NCBI RefSeq assembly: GCF_020194175.1
Contig: NZ_JADYVX010000014.1
Location: 106,998-170,997 of the forward strand
Length of the DNA stretch: 64,000 nt
Reading direction: 5' to 3'
Origin: Bradyrhizobium sp. BRP22
GTDB taxonomy: Bacteria > Pseudomonadota > Alphaproteobacteria > Rhizobiales > Xanthobacteraceae
Part shown: piece by piece, positions 37,250 to 45,634 of the stretch
Position numbering within the stretch: the stretch's first letter is position 1
How the letters are laid out: each line of letters starts with the position of its first letter
Notes under the pieces: generated by a model
Databases searched by the model: none
What the model saw: the letters and a program-made list of their open reading frames with translations, nothing else
Told to the model about the DNA's origin: nothing
Position numbers and translations under genes: made by a program

Positions 37250-37339
37250 TCAATTGCACCTGGGAGCCTGCCCCGCCCAGGCCGCGGTCGCTCCGCCAAG
37301 GCGTGCGCCGGCGAGTAGCGCGAGAGCCGATGTCCTCAT
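37250..37339 (-). other. 29-codon signal-peptide-like ORF, possible gene relic
   Basis: ATG at 37339 with AGGGGA upstream opens MRTSALALLAGARLGGATAA and then stops after AWAGQAPRCN. It reads like a signal peptide cut short or shifted out of frame, lying between the DUF305 gene and the RND permease where an outer-membrane factor could once have been. It could equally be a short leader peptide. Confidence 0.3.
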
Positions 37340-37351
37340 GGTTTCCGTCCC

Positions 37352-37885
37352 CTATTGCATGTGCATGGAGTGGTGAGACATCGCGTCCGGTGATTGCATG
37401 GCAGGCATCGCATCCGGCTGTGGCGCCGGACTACCCGCCTGTGTCGGCGCCGCAACCGACGGCGGCAAGTCCTCTCCAACCGCAAGCCGCATCGCCGCGA
37501 TCTCCTGCTGCTGGCTGACGGCAATTTCCTGGGCGCGACGGCGAAGCTGTTCGTTATGGCCGTAGCGAAGAACAGCCTTTGCCATATCGATCGCGCCTTG
37601 ATGGTGTGGGACCATCATCGCGACGAAGTCGCGGTCGACATCACCGGTCGGCTTGATCGTCATATCCGCCATCATCTTGTTCATGGCGGCATCGTTTTCC
37701 GAAAGGAAGGGCTGCTCGTCGGCGTAATCGGGACGGTCGGCTACATATTGGACCGGCATGACGCCGCGAAGGTGGTAGGCTCTGGTGGGATTCTGCGCCA
37801 ACACGATCGATGTCGCCGCCACAGTGGCCGTCGTCGCGAGTGAGATCACGCGTTTGCGAACGAAAGAACGTGAGAGCACAGTCAT
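37352..37885 (-). CDS. DUF305 family exported protein
   Basis: 177 residues. The signal peptide is SFVRKRVISLATTATVAATSIVLA. The DUF305 core follows: NDAAMNKMMADM, then DFVAMMVPHHQGAIDMAKAVLRYGHNEQLRRRAQEIAVSQQQEIAAM, with the invariant His-His. The tail is rich in Met, Pro and His. DUF305 proteins are often encoded with copper or metal resistance genes. The ATG at 37885 follows GGAGG by five bases. It sits upstream of the RND operon on the same strand. Confidence 0.82.
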   Translation of the reverse strand: MTVLSRSFVRKRVISLATTATVAATSIVLAQNPTRAYHLRGVMPVQYVADRPDYADEQPFLSENDAAMNKMMADMTIKPTGDVDRDFVAMMVPHHQGAIDMAKAVLRYGHNEQLRRRAQEIAVSQQQEIAAMRLAVGEDLPPSVAAPTQAGSPAPQPDAMPAMQSPDAMSHHSMHMQ

Positions 37886-38299
37886 ACATGCCTCCAAGCA
37901 AAACCTGCCGCTGCGCGGAGCGACCGCGGCCCGACCTCTTCCGTTTCCGAATACCTAGTGGGTGGTTCGCCCGAACAAGCCCAAAAACGTCGTGTCGCCG
38001 ACGCCATTCAAGTGGCGGTCGAACATCCCATTCTCAACTAAAAAACGATTTAGGTTCTGACGGTGCCGATTGGATGTCTGATCGACCTGTTTGGCATCAA
38101 CTAACTGCTACGATCAGCCAACATTCGGTGATGACGCCGGTCACGACGCTCAAGATCCGGTGAGCTGGCGTGGACTTTTTCGCTCACAGATGAGGCCGCG
38201 TCGAAAATCGCGCGATTCGACTCTTGATCGAGCTATGCGCAGAAGGCCGATCTGTTCATTCGATTGTGACCGCCGCCCCTCGCGTTGATCTCGACGACG
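37886..38299. other. 414-bp intergenic region
   Basis: This is the region upstream of the DUF305 gene and downstream of the MocR gene. I see no open reading frame with a ribosome site and no strong hairpin. It presumably carries the promoter of the DUF305/RND transcription unit. Confidence 0.4.
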
Positions 38300-39688
38300 T
38301 CAGAGAAATGACGATGCCAGAGCCGGACTTTCGGCGAGCGCGTGTGCGGTGTACTCCAGCGCGCTCCTGATCTGCGGCCGATTGACGGGACCGCCGAGAC
38401 ATATCCTTACCGCCTCGGGCGGCGGTCCGTTGACGACGAATGCATCGCTTGCGACCACGCCGATGCCGGTGGACCGCATGTGCTCGACGAATCCCGACCG
38501 CGTCCACGGCGCGGGCAGTGGGACCCAGATGTTGAAGCTGAGCAGATCCCCACGATAGGAGCCCTTCGGCAATATCTCCGCCGCCAATTTCTGCCGCGCC
38601 GACGTCTCGGAGCGGATGAACCGCAACATCGTGTCCGCGGTACCATCCTCGATCCAGCGCGTCACCAGCGACACAGTGAGCGGCGAGGCCATCACCGTCG
38701 CGGCACGAAGCGCGGAGGCGAACGGCCAGGCCGATCGCGTATCGGGCACCACGACGTAGGCCGCGCGCAATCCGGCGCCGATGCATTTCGCAAGGCCCGC
38801 GACATGCCAGGTGAGATCGGGAGCAATCGCGGCAAACGGCGCGTGGCCGTGACCATGTTCGGGGATGAAGCCATAGGCATCGTCCTCGACGATTGGCAGC
38901 TTGTAGCGCCGCGCGATCGCGACGATCTCGCGCCGTCGCGGATCGGGAATTGTCAGCGTCGTCGGATTCTGCAGCGTCGGATTGAGATAGATTGCCTTCG
39001 GCTTCAGCTTCTTGCAGGCGTCGGTCAGCGCTTGCAGCTCGACACCTTCATCATCCATCGGCAAACCGACCAGGGTGATGCCGAGTTGGGCGGCGATTGC
39101 GCGTATGCCGGGATAGGTAATGGCTTCGCACAGCACGACCTCGCCCGGCTTCGCGAGGATGGAGAGAATTCCGAGCAGCGCCGGGTGCGCGCCGGGCGAC
39201 ACGAAGATGCGGCTCTGCGCCGGCACCAGCGCGCGCCGGCCGAGCCAGCTCGACGCCGCATCCTTGTCGGCCTGGGTGCCGCCGAATCCCTGATAGCGCA
39301 ACAGCGAGACGACATCGCGCATGATGTAGTCCGCCCCCGCCTGCATCCGCGCGATCAAGTCGGGATTATCGGGCTCGGGCGGCAGGTTCATCGAGAGGTC
39401 GACCGGCCGCGGCGGAAAGGCCTGCGCCGAACGGCGCGGCCGCGGCTTGTCGCGCACGAAAGTTCCCTGCCCGACCTTGGATTCGATCAGCCCGCGCTTC
39501 TGCGCCTCGACATAGCCGCGCGCCACCGTCGTGAAGTCGATGTCGAGGCGCTTGGCCAGTTTGCGCTGCGGCGGCAATCGGTCGCCGATGACAAGTTTTC
39601 CGGCGGCGATATCATCGGCGATGGCATCGGCAATTGCGAGATAGCGCGGCTTGTCACTGTTGGAGAGGTCTGGTCGCCAGTCGGTCAT
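38300..39688 (-). CDS. MocR-type regulator (GntR HTH plus aminotransferase domain)
   Basis: 462 residues. An N-terminal GntR winged helix (YLAIADAIADDIAAGKLVIGDRLPPQRKLAKRLDIDFTTVARGYVEAQKRGLIESKVGQGTFV, about 15-78) is fused to a fold-type I PLP-dependent aminotransferase domain. The PLP lysine is expected in HVAGLAKCIGAGLR, and the Asp in PIVEDDAYGF binds the PLP ring nitrogen. MocR proteins sense PLP or amino compounds rather than catalyse. It is divergent from the Nit1C cluster with a 328-bp shared region. Confidence 0.88.
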   Translation of the reverse strand: MTDWRPDLSNSDKPRYLAIADAIADDIAAGKLVIGDRLPPQRKLAKRLDIDFTTVARGYVEAQKRGLIESKVGQGTFVRDKPRPRRSAQAFPPRPVDLSMNLPPEPDNPDLIARMQAGADYIMRDVVSLLRYQGFGGTQADKDAASSWLGRRALVPAQSRIFVSPGAHPALLGILSILAKPGEVVLCEAITYPGIRAIAAQLGITLVGLPMDDEGVELQALTDACKKLKPKAIYLNPTLQNPTTLTIPDPRRREIVAIARRYKLPIVEDDAYGFIPEHGHGHAPFAAIAPDLTWHVAGLAKCIGAGLRAAYVVVPDTRSAWPFASALRAATVMASPLTVSLVTRWIEDGTADTMLRFIRSETSARQKLAAEILPKGSYRGDLLSFNIWVPLPAPWTRSGFVEHMRSTGIGVVASDAFVVNGPPPEAVRICLGGPVNRPQIRSALEYTAHALAESPALASSFL

Positions 39689-40016
39689 TCGTTGAGTCTA
39701 GCCAGGTGAAATCAGAATTGACCGTATATTGTTGCGTGGAGTCTCGCAATTGGGTTCGAGATGCTGTCGTTCTTGGTGCGGTGCATAACGATGGACGACT
39801 GCATAACAATAGAGCGCGCTGCACAGCGTCTTGAGGCAGCTTTTTCTGAACTCAGCAAAAGAATCCAGCAGCCCCGTCAGGTTTCCAGTCAATATTGACA
39901 GGATATTTGACTGCAAATTGACTGTTCTGATGATTTGTCGCGCAAACAGGGACTTGGCACATTGATTGCAAATCCTGAATTCGATCCGGGAGGCCGGACG
40001 AGAGCAGGAGGTGCAA
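39689..40016. other. Divergent regulatory region of MocR gene and Nit1C cluster
   Basis: 328 bp without a gene, visibly AT-richer than its surroundings. It contains a sigma-54-type promoter at 39954-39970, direct repeats of GCATAAC at 39783 and 39802, and several TTGAC words (near 39718, 39893 and 39907-39925) that could be regulator or -35 elements. AGGAGGTG precedes the first cluster gene. Confidence 0.5.
39954..39970 (+). promoter_or_regulatory. Predicted sigma-54 promoter of the Nit1C cluster
   Basis: TTGGCACATTGATTGCA has the invariant GG (39956-39957) and GC (39968-39969) exactly 10 bases apart, matching the -24/-12 consensus TGGCAC-N5-TTGCA. The start codon at 40017 leaves a leader of about 35 bases. 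Confidence 0.7.
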
Positions 40017-40499
40017 ATGCCCGCAGTAACGACGCCCGCACGACAGAAAGGCGATTTTCTTGTCGATTATGAGGAGAAGGTTTTCGAGGACGTCAAAGCC
40101 AAGCCCGGCGAAAAGGCGCTGGTGACGTTCCACACCGTCGCGTTCGAAGGCTCGATCGGTCTCGTGAATATCCTTCAGGCGCTCCGGCTAAAGCGTAAGG
40201 GCTTTGACACCTCGATCCTGCTCTACGGTCCTGGTGTCACGCTCGGCGTCCAGCGCGGCTTCCCGAAGATCGGCGACGAAGCATTCCCGGGTGCCCAGAA
40301 CTTCAACAACCAGCTCGCAAAATTCATGGACGAGGGCGGCAACGTCTACGCCTGCCGCTTCGCGCTGCAGGCGCTGTATGGCCATGGCGAGCCGTCGCTG
40401 ATCCCCGGCATCCGGCCGATCAATCCGCTCGATGTGCTGGATCTGATCCTGATCCACCGCAACGACAACGCCTTCATGCTCCACACCTGGACGCTCTGA
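40017..40499 (+). CDS. MSMEG_0572/Sll0783 family nitrogen starvation response protein
   Basis: 160 residues, soluble, a compact alpha/beta protein (KALVTFHTVAFEGSIGLVNILQALRLKRKGFDTSILLYGPGVTLG...) resembling DsrE-like folds. It is the first gene of an eight-gene Nit1C cluster and a standard member of it. Named after the nitrogen-starvation-induced cyanobacterial homologue Sll0783; biochemical role unknown. The ATG at 40017 with AGGAGG is preferred over one at 39966, which lies inside the sigma-54 promoter. Confidence 0.85.
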   Translation: MPAVTTPARQKGDFLVDYEEKVFEDVKAKPGEKALVTFHTVAFEGSIGLVNILQALRLKRKGFDTSILLYGPGVTLGVQRGFPKIGDEAFPGAQNFNNQLAKFMDEGGNVYACRFALQALYGHGEPSLIPGIRPINPLDVLDLILIHRNDNAFMLHTWTL

Positions 40500-40532
40500 C
40501 CGCAGCCGAGCGAGCGGACGACGGAGGAAACC

Positions 40533-41594
40533 GTGACAGCGAAGCGCATCGTCAAGGCTGCGGCGATCCAGATTGCGCCCGATCTGGAGACGCCGGGTGG
40601 AACCGTCGATCGGATCCTGGCTTCCATCGCGGAGGCAGCCGGCAAGGGCGTCCAGTTCGCCGTGTTTCCGGAGACGCTGGTTCCCTGGTATCCGTACTTC
40701 TCCTTCGTCCGCCCGCCGGTGCTGAGCGGCGCCGAGCATATCCAGCTCTACGACAACGCCGTCGTGGTGCCGGGGCCCGCGACCGATGCGATCGCGCAAG
40801 CCGCCAAGCGCCATACCATGGTCATTGTGCTCGGCGTCAACGAGCGCGATCACGGCTCGCTCTATAATGCGCAACTGGTGTTCGACGCGACCGGTGCGAT
40901 TGCGCTGAAGCGCCGCAAGATCACGCCGACCTTCCACGAGCGCATGATCTGGGGCCAGGGCGACGGCGCCGGATTGAAGGTGGTCGATACCGCAGTCGGC
41001 CGCATCGGCGCGCTCGCCTGCTGGGAGCACTACAATCCCCTCGCCCGCTACGCGCTGATGGCGCAGCATGAGGAGATTCACGCGGCGCAATTTCCAGGAT
41101 CGCTGGTCGGACAGATCTTCGCCGACCAGATCGAGGTGACGATCCGCCACCACGCGCTCGAAAGCGGATGCTTCGTCGTCAACGCCACCGGATGGCTCTC
41201 CGAGGAGCAGATCGCGAAGATCTCGCCGGACGAAGGCCTGCGCAACGGTCTGCGCGGCGGCTGCATGACCGCGATCGTTTCGCCGGAAGGCAATCACCTC
41301 GTTCCGCCGCTCACCAGCGGCGAAGGAATCCTCGTCGCCGACCTCGACATGGCGCTGATCACCAAGCGCAAGCGGATGATGGACTCGGTCGGCCATTATG
41401 CCCGCCCCGAGTTGCTGTCGCTCGTGCTCAACGACCAGCCGGCGCGCCCGATGCACGGCCTTCACCCCAATCGCCTCATGCCCAATCCGGGAGATGTCTC
41501 CGATGACACAGCAGATGCCGCACGAGCCCCCCAAGGCGATGCCGACCGAGCAGCTGATCAACGAGTTGCAGTCCTTCGGAGTACGCCTCGCTGA
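40533..41594 (+). CDS. Nit1-type nitrilase (Nit1C cluster)
   Basis: 353 residues of the carbon-nitrogen hydrolase superfamily. The catalytic triad is Glu47 (VFPETLVPWYP), Lys129 (RRKITPT) and Cys163 (ALACWEHYNPL), with the additional Glu136 in HER. Nit1C nitrilases have been tied to growth on cyanide or nitriles as nitrogen source. The GTG start has GGAGG before it. The last ~30 residues overlap the next gene and look like a low-complexity extension. Confidence 0.9.
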   Translation: MTAKRIVKAAAIQIAPDLETPGGTVDRILASIAEAAGKGVQFAVFPETLVPWYPYFSFVRPPVLSGAEHIQLYDNAVVVPGPATDAIAQAAKRHTMVIVLGVNERDHGSLYNAQLVFDATGAIALKRRKITPTFHERMIWGQGDGAGLKVVDTAVGRIGALACWEHYNPLARYALMAQHEEIHAAQFPGSLVGQIFADQIEVTIRHHALESGCFVVNATGWLSEEQIAKISPDEGLRNGLRGGCMTAIVSPEGNHLVPPLTSGEGILVADLDMALITKRKRMMDSVGHYARPELLSLVLNDQPARPMHGLHPNRLMPNPGDVSDDTADAARAPQGDADRAADQRVAVLRSTPR

Positions 41595-42639
41595 TCCCCG
41601 GAACGGCGGCATCAGCCGCCGTGGCGGGGCCGGCCCGTCCGACCACACGCCGTTCACCATCGACGGCTCTACCGTGATGGTGCCGGTCCATAACGCGCCG
41701 GCCTTTGAAAGCCCCTATCTCGTCGAACGCCCCGATGCTGCCGGCCGCAGCCGCATCTCGCGGGACGGCATCGTGCTGGCCGACGTCTCTTTCCCGCTGC
41801 GGCCGAAGTTCTATGAGCTCAGTACCGCCGACGGCACTCCCTATTCCAAGATCGCGACGCTGCATGGGCGTGACGTGCTCGCCACCACGGTGCTGCAGAC
41901 CTGCATCCGCTACCAGAGCCGCACCAAGACCTGCCAGTTCTGCGCGATCGGCCAGTCGCTCGCGGCGGGACGCACGGTCGAACGCAAGACGCCGGCGCAG
42001 CTTGCTGAGGTCGCCAAGGCCGCTGTCGAGCTCGACGGCGTGCGCCACATGGTGATGACCACAGGCACGCCGCGCACGCCCGATCGCGGCGCCGCGATCC
42101 TCGCCGAGAGCGCCGCGGCCGTCAAAGCCGCCGTCGAGCTGCCGATCCAGGCGCAATGCGAACCGCCGGATGATTTCGCCTGGTTCGGCCGCATGAAGGA
42201 TGCCGGCGTCGATGCGCTCGGCATGCACCTGGAAGTCATCGGCGCCGACGTGCGTCAGAGGATCATGCCGGGCAAGGCCCAGGTGTCCATCGACGACTAT
42301 TTTGAAGCCTTCGCGGCGGCCGTACCCGTGTTCGGCCGCGGCCAGGTCTCGACTTATATCCTCGCCGGCCTCGGCGACAGTCCGGCGGAGATTCTCGCCA
42401 CCTCGCAGCGCCTGATCGACATCGGTGTCTATCCTTTCGTCGTTCCCTTCGTGCCGATCGCCGGCACTCCGCTGGAGAGTCATCCGACACCACCTCCTTC
42501 GTTCATGCACGAGATCCTGCATCCGCTGGCGGACATGCTGCAGGCCGGAGGCTTGCGCGCTTCCGACATCAAGGCGGGCTGCGGCAAATGCGGCGCCTGC
42601 TCGGCGCTGTCGACCTATGAGCGGAGGGCCACCGCATGA
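41503..42639 (+). CDS. MSMEG_0568 family radical SAM protein
   Basis: 378 residues. The cluster-binding cysteines are spaced C134-x9-C144-x2-C147 (CIRYQSRTKTCQFC) instead of the common Cx3Cx2C. A partial TIM barrel follows, and a second cysteine cluster CGKCGACS is near the C-terminus (about 364-371) and may hold an auxiliary Fe-S cluster. Reaction unknown. The start at 41503 follows GGGAG and overlaps the nitrilase by 92 bp; an ATG at 41539 is an alternative. The stop overlaps the acetyltransferase start by 4 bp. Confidence 0.85.
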   Translation: MTQQMPHEPPKAMPTEQLINELQSFGVRLADPRNGGISRRGGAGPSDHTPFTIDGSTVMVPVHNAPAFESPYLVERPDAAGRSRISRDGIVLADVSFPLRPKFYELSTADGTPYSKIATLHGRDVLATTVLQTCIRYQSRTKTCQFCAIGQSLAAGRTVERKTPAQLAEVAKAAVELDGVRHMVMTTGTPRTPDRGAAILAESAAAVKAAVELPIQAQCEPPDDFAWFGRMKDAGVDALGMHLEVIGADVRQRIMPGKAQVSIDDYFEAFAAAVPVFGRGQVSTYILAGLGDSPAEILATSQRLIDIGVYPFVVPFVPIAGTPLESHPTPPPSFMHEILHPLADMLQAGGLRASDIKAGCGKCGACSALSTYERRATA

Positions 42640-43184
42640 TCTTCGAGTCCTTCAAGCCGTTCATTGCGCCGGAATTCCAGGTGAAGTTCGCGACCGAAGC
42701 CTGGGAGAAAGCTGCGGCGGCTGCGCTGCGTCGCAAGGTGTTCTGCGAGGAGCAGAACGTCTTTGTCGATGACGATCGCGATGAAATCGACAACTTCGCC
42801 GTTCCGCTGGTGGCGGTGTCTCTGCTCGGCGTCGTTGAGGACGAGGTCGTCGGCACGGTACGCATCCATCCTGACGAGACCGAGCCCGATATCTGGTGGG
42901 GATCGCGGCTGGCGGTCGCGAAGAGCTATCGGCGGCTGAGCGCGGTCGGTGCCGGTCTGATCCGGCTTGCGGTGTCGTCGGCGCACGCGCGCGGCTGCCG
43001 ACGTTTTCTGGCCAATGTGCAGAGCCAGAATGCGCTGCTGTTCCAGCACATGCATTGGCGCTCGCTCGGCGAGTTCGAGCTGCATGGCCGACCGCATCAC
43101 CGGATGGAAGCCGACCTCGATCACTATCCGCCATTCGGCACCCCCGAGATTGGCTTCCTCTCGCTGGCCAAACTGGCAGCCTGA
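42636..43184 (+). CDS. MSMEG_0567/Sll0786 family GNAT acetyltransferase
   Basis: 182 residues with a GNAT fold: LRRKVFCEEQNVFVDDDRDEID near the N-terminus, VGTVRIHP strand 4, and the acetyl-CoA loop WGSRLAVAKSYRRLSAVGAGLIRLAVSSA. The acceptor is unknown. In many genomes this domain is fused to the AIR-synthase-like protein; here the two are separate genes two bases apart. Confidence 0.82.
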   Translation: MIFESFKPFIAPEFQVKFATEAWEKAAAAALRRKVFCEEQNVFVDDDRDEIDNFAVPLVAVSLLGVVEDEVVGTVRIHPDETEPDIWWGSRLAVAKSYRRLSAVGAGLIRLAVSSAHARGCRRFLANVQSQNALLFQHMHWRSLGEFELHGRPHHRMEADLDHYPPFGTPEIGFLSLAKLAA

Positions 43185-43186
43185 TC

Positions 43187-44182
43187 ATGCTCTCCGGTAT
43201 CTCCATCGATCAGCTTGCGGAACGGCTGCGGCAGAGCCGCGGCATCGCCGCCAAGGCCGACATCGCGGCGGTGGCCGCCGCGCTCGAGCTGTCGGGCGAT
43301 CAGGCAATCCCGGTGGGCGACGACTGCGCGGCGATCGCGGATGGTGATGGGTATCTCCTGTTTGCCATCGAAGGCTTCATGAACGAATTCGTCGCCGCCG
43401 ATCCCTGGTTTGCCGGCTGGTGCGGTGCGATGGTCAACATCTCCGATGTCGCGGCGATGGGCGGGCGGCCCACTGCAATCGTCAACGCGATCTGGTCCGA
43501 CGGCGCGGATAATGCGTCGCCGATCCTCGCCGGCTTGAAGGCGGCGGCGAAGGCATTCGGCGTGCCCGTCATCGGCGGCCACACCAATGTCCGCAGCAGC
43601 CAGAGCCAGTTCGCGGTTGCGATCCTCGGCCGTGCCAGACGGCTGCTGACGAGCTTCGATGCAAAGCCAGGCGACAGGCTCATTGCAGCGATCGATCTGC
43701 GCGGCCGATACCGCGAGCCGTTCGCGAACTGGGAGGCCGCAACCGATGCGCCACCGGAACGGCTGCGCGGCGATATCGAGATCCTGCCGTCGCTCGCCGA
43801 GTCCGGGCTTGCATGCGCCGCCAAGGATATCAGCCAGGGCGGCATCGTCGGCACCGCTGCGATGCTCGCTGAATGTTCGCAGGTGGCGCTTGCGCTCGAT
43901 CTCGAAGCGATCCCGATTCCGGACGGCGTTCCGCTCGAACGCTGGCTGCAGACGTTTCCGAGCTTCGGCTATCTCTTGTCGGTCAAGCCGGAACATCTCG
44001 ACGAAACGCTCGCCCGTTTCCGCCAGCGCAGCATCGCCGCGGCTTCCGTTGGCGACGTCACGGCCGGGACCACGGTGGACATTCGCGCCGGCTCCGAGCG
44101 CGCCACGGTGTGGGACTTCGCGCAGCAGCCCTTGATCGGCTGCGGCCCTGCCCGGCCTCCCATTCAGCGGAGCGTCGCATGA
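43187..44182 (+). CDS. Sll0787 family AIR synthase-like protein
   Basis: 331 residues of the PurM/AIR synthase superfamily. AIPVGDDCAAIADGDGYLLFAIEG is the ATP/Mg-binding entry, GAMVNISDVAAMGGRP the central helix, and GVPVIGGHTNV the usual loop. Relatives (PurM, SelD, HypE, ThiL) use ATP to activate a carbonyl or phosphorylate a substrate. Standard Nit1C member with unknown substrate. The ATG follows the acetyltransferase stop at once and the stop overlaps the glycosyltransferase ATG. Confidence 0.85.
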   Translation: MLSGISIDQLAERLRQSRGIAAKADIAAVAAALELSGDQAIPVGDDCAAIADGDGYLLFAIEGFMNEFVAADPWFAGWCGAMVNISDVAAMGGRPTAIVNAIWSDGADNASPILAGLKAAAKAFGVPVIGGHTNVRSSQSQFAVAILGRARRLLTSFDAKPGDRLIAAIDLRGRYREPFANWEAATDAPPERLRGDIEILPSLAESGLACAAKDISQGGIVGTAAMLAECSQVALALDLEAIPIPDGVPLERWLQTFPSFGYLLSVKPEHLDETLARFRQRSIAAASVGDVTAGTTVDIRAGSERATVWDFAQQPLIGCGPARPPIQRSVA

Positions 44183-45345
44183 TCGCTTCATCGCCAAAGC
44201 TCCGCATCGCGATCCTGACCCACTCGACCAATCCGCGCGGCGGCGTGGTGCACGCGCTCGAGCTCGCGGACGCCCTGACGAGGCTCGGCCATGTCGCCGT
44301 CGTGCACGCGCCCGATCGCACCGGCAAAGGCTTCTTCCGTTCCAGTCTCGCGCCGACCATCTCGGTTCCGGCGTCGGCTATTTCAGGCGACGTCACGTCG
44401 ATGGTGGAAACACGCATCGCGGACTACGTGCGGCATTTCGAAAATCCGGCGCATCGGCAGTTCGACGTCTACCATGCCCAGGACGGCATCTCCGGCAATG
44501 CGCTGGCGACGCTGAAGCAGCGCGGGCTGATCCAGGGTTACGTCCGTACCGTCCATCATGTCGACGATTTCAGCGATGCGCGGTTGCGCGAGCTCGATCA
44601 GCGCTCGATCGTTCTCGCCGATCAGCTCTTCGTCGTCAGCCGGATGTGGCAGGAGCGACTGAGGATCGAACTGGCCTGGACGTCGACACTGGTCGGCAAC
44701 GGCGTCGACACCGCCAGCTATTCGCCAATCGCCACTGCCGCCGACAGCGCGCTGCGCGACCGTCTCGGCCTTCGCGAGGGACCGGTGCTGCTTTCGATCG
44801 GCGGCATCGAGCAGCGCAAGAACACCCATGCCATTCTCGATGCGCTCTGCCAGGTGCATGCCGTCCGCCGCTCCGCACAGCTCGTGATCGCCGGCGGCGC
44901 TTCGCTGCTTGACCATGGTACCTATCAGCAGCAGTTCCGGTTGCGACTGCAGGATGCCGGTCTGCCGGCAGGTGCGGTGATCGAGACCGGGCCGCTCGTT
45001 GACGCCGAGATGCCATCGCTCTACCGGCTTGCGGACGCACTCGTGTTTCCGTCGCTGCGCGAAGGCTTTGGGCTCGTCGTGCTCGAAGCGATGGCGAGCG
45101 GTGTCCCTGTCGTCGTCTCGCACATCCCGCCCTTCACCGAATATCTCGGTGATGATGATGTCGCCTGGTGCGATCCGCATCATGCGGGCTCGATCGCCAA
45201 TGCCATCATCAGCGCGCTGTGCGAACCGCTTCGCTCCCGTCTCGCCGCGAACGGACGCATGATCGCCAAACGTCACGATTGGAGTCGCACCGCGGAGGCG
45301 CACCTTCCCATCTACCAGAGCATGAGCGAGGTGCACTATGCCTGA
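44179..45345 (+). CDS. MSMEG_0565 family glycosyltransferase
   Basis: 388 residues, GT-B fold, GT4-like. The N-terminal domain starts RIAILTHSTNPRGGVVHALELADALTRLGH; the C-terminal domain has the nucleotide-sugar motif ADALVFPSLREGFGLVVLEAMASGVPVVVSHIPPFTEYL with the EX7E pattern. Standard Nit1C gene. Acceptor and sugar are unknown. Coupled to the preceding gene by ATGA overlap. Confidence 0.87.
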   Translation: MIASSPKLRIAILTHSTNPRGGVVHALELADALTRLGHVAVVHAPDRTGKGFFRSSLAPTISVPASAISGDVTSMVETRIADYVRHFENPAHRQFDVYHAQDGISGNALATLKQRGLIQGYVRTVHHVDDFSDARLRELDQRSIVLADQLFVVSRMWQERLRIELAWTSTLVGNGVDTASYSPIATAADSALRDRLGLREGPVLLSIGGIEQRKNTHAILDALCQVHAVRRSAQLVIAGGASLLDHGTYQQQFRLRLQDAGLPAGAVIETGPLVDAEMPSLYRLADALVFPSLREGFGLVVLEAMASGVPVVVSHIPPFTEYLGDDDVAWCDPHHAGSIANAIISALCEPLRSRLAANGRMIAKRHDWSRTAEAHLPIYQSMSEVHYA

Positions 45346-45625
45346 AATGCGTTTCCATGTGCGCTGGCCGGATGAGAGCATCGAAGTCTGCTATTCGCCT
45401 TCACTGGTAATCAAGGACCATCTCGCCGTCGGCGCGACCTACCCGCTCGCCGATTTCCGTGAGCGCAGCCGCATCGCGCTGACGATCGCAGCCGAGCGCG
45501 TCCGCGAGAAATACGGCTTTTTCTGCACGCGTGCGCTCGGCCAGCTCGCCCGGATCGAGGAAACGGCCAGTCGGTTCAACGCCGCGCCGGGGGCCTCCGT
45601 CACCATCGTTTCGTTCGAAGAATAA
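45338..45625 (+). CDS. MSMEG_0570 family nitrogen starvation response protein
   Basis: 95 residues, soluble (MPEMRFHVRWPDESIEVCYSPSLVIKDHLAVGATYPLADF...). This short protein recurs only in Nit1C clusters and has no known biochemical activity. It overlaps the glycosyltransferase gene by 8 bp and is followed by the flavoprotein gene after 9 bp. Confidence 0.83.
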   Translation: MPEMRFHVRWPDESIEVCYSPSLVIKDHLAVGATYPLADFRERSRIALTIAAERVREKYGFFCTRALGQLARIEETASRFNAAPGASVTIVSFEE

Positions 45626-45634
45626 CAGGAGCTC

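Noticed and set aside
39770..39840. NtrC enhancer sites upstream of the Nit1C promoter
   Set aside because: GGTGCAT and GCTGCACAGC words are present but none forms the full TGCACC-N5-GGTGCA palindrome; kept only as candidates.
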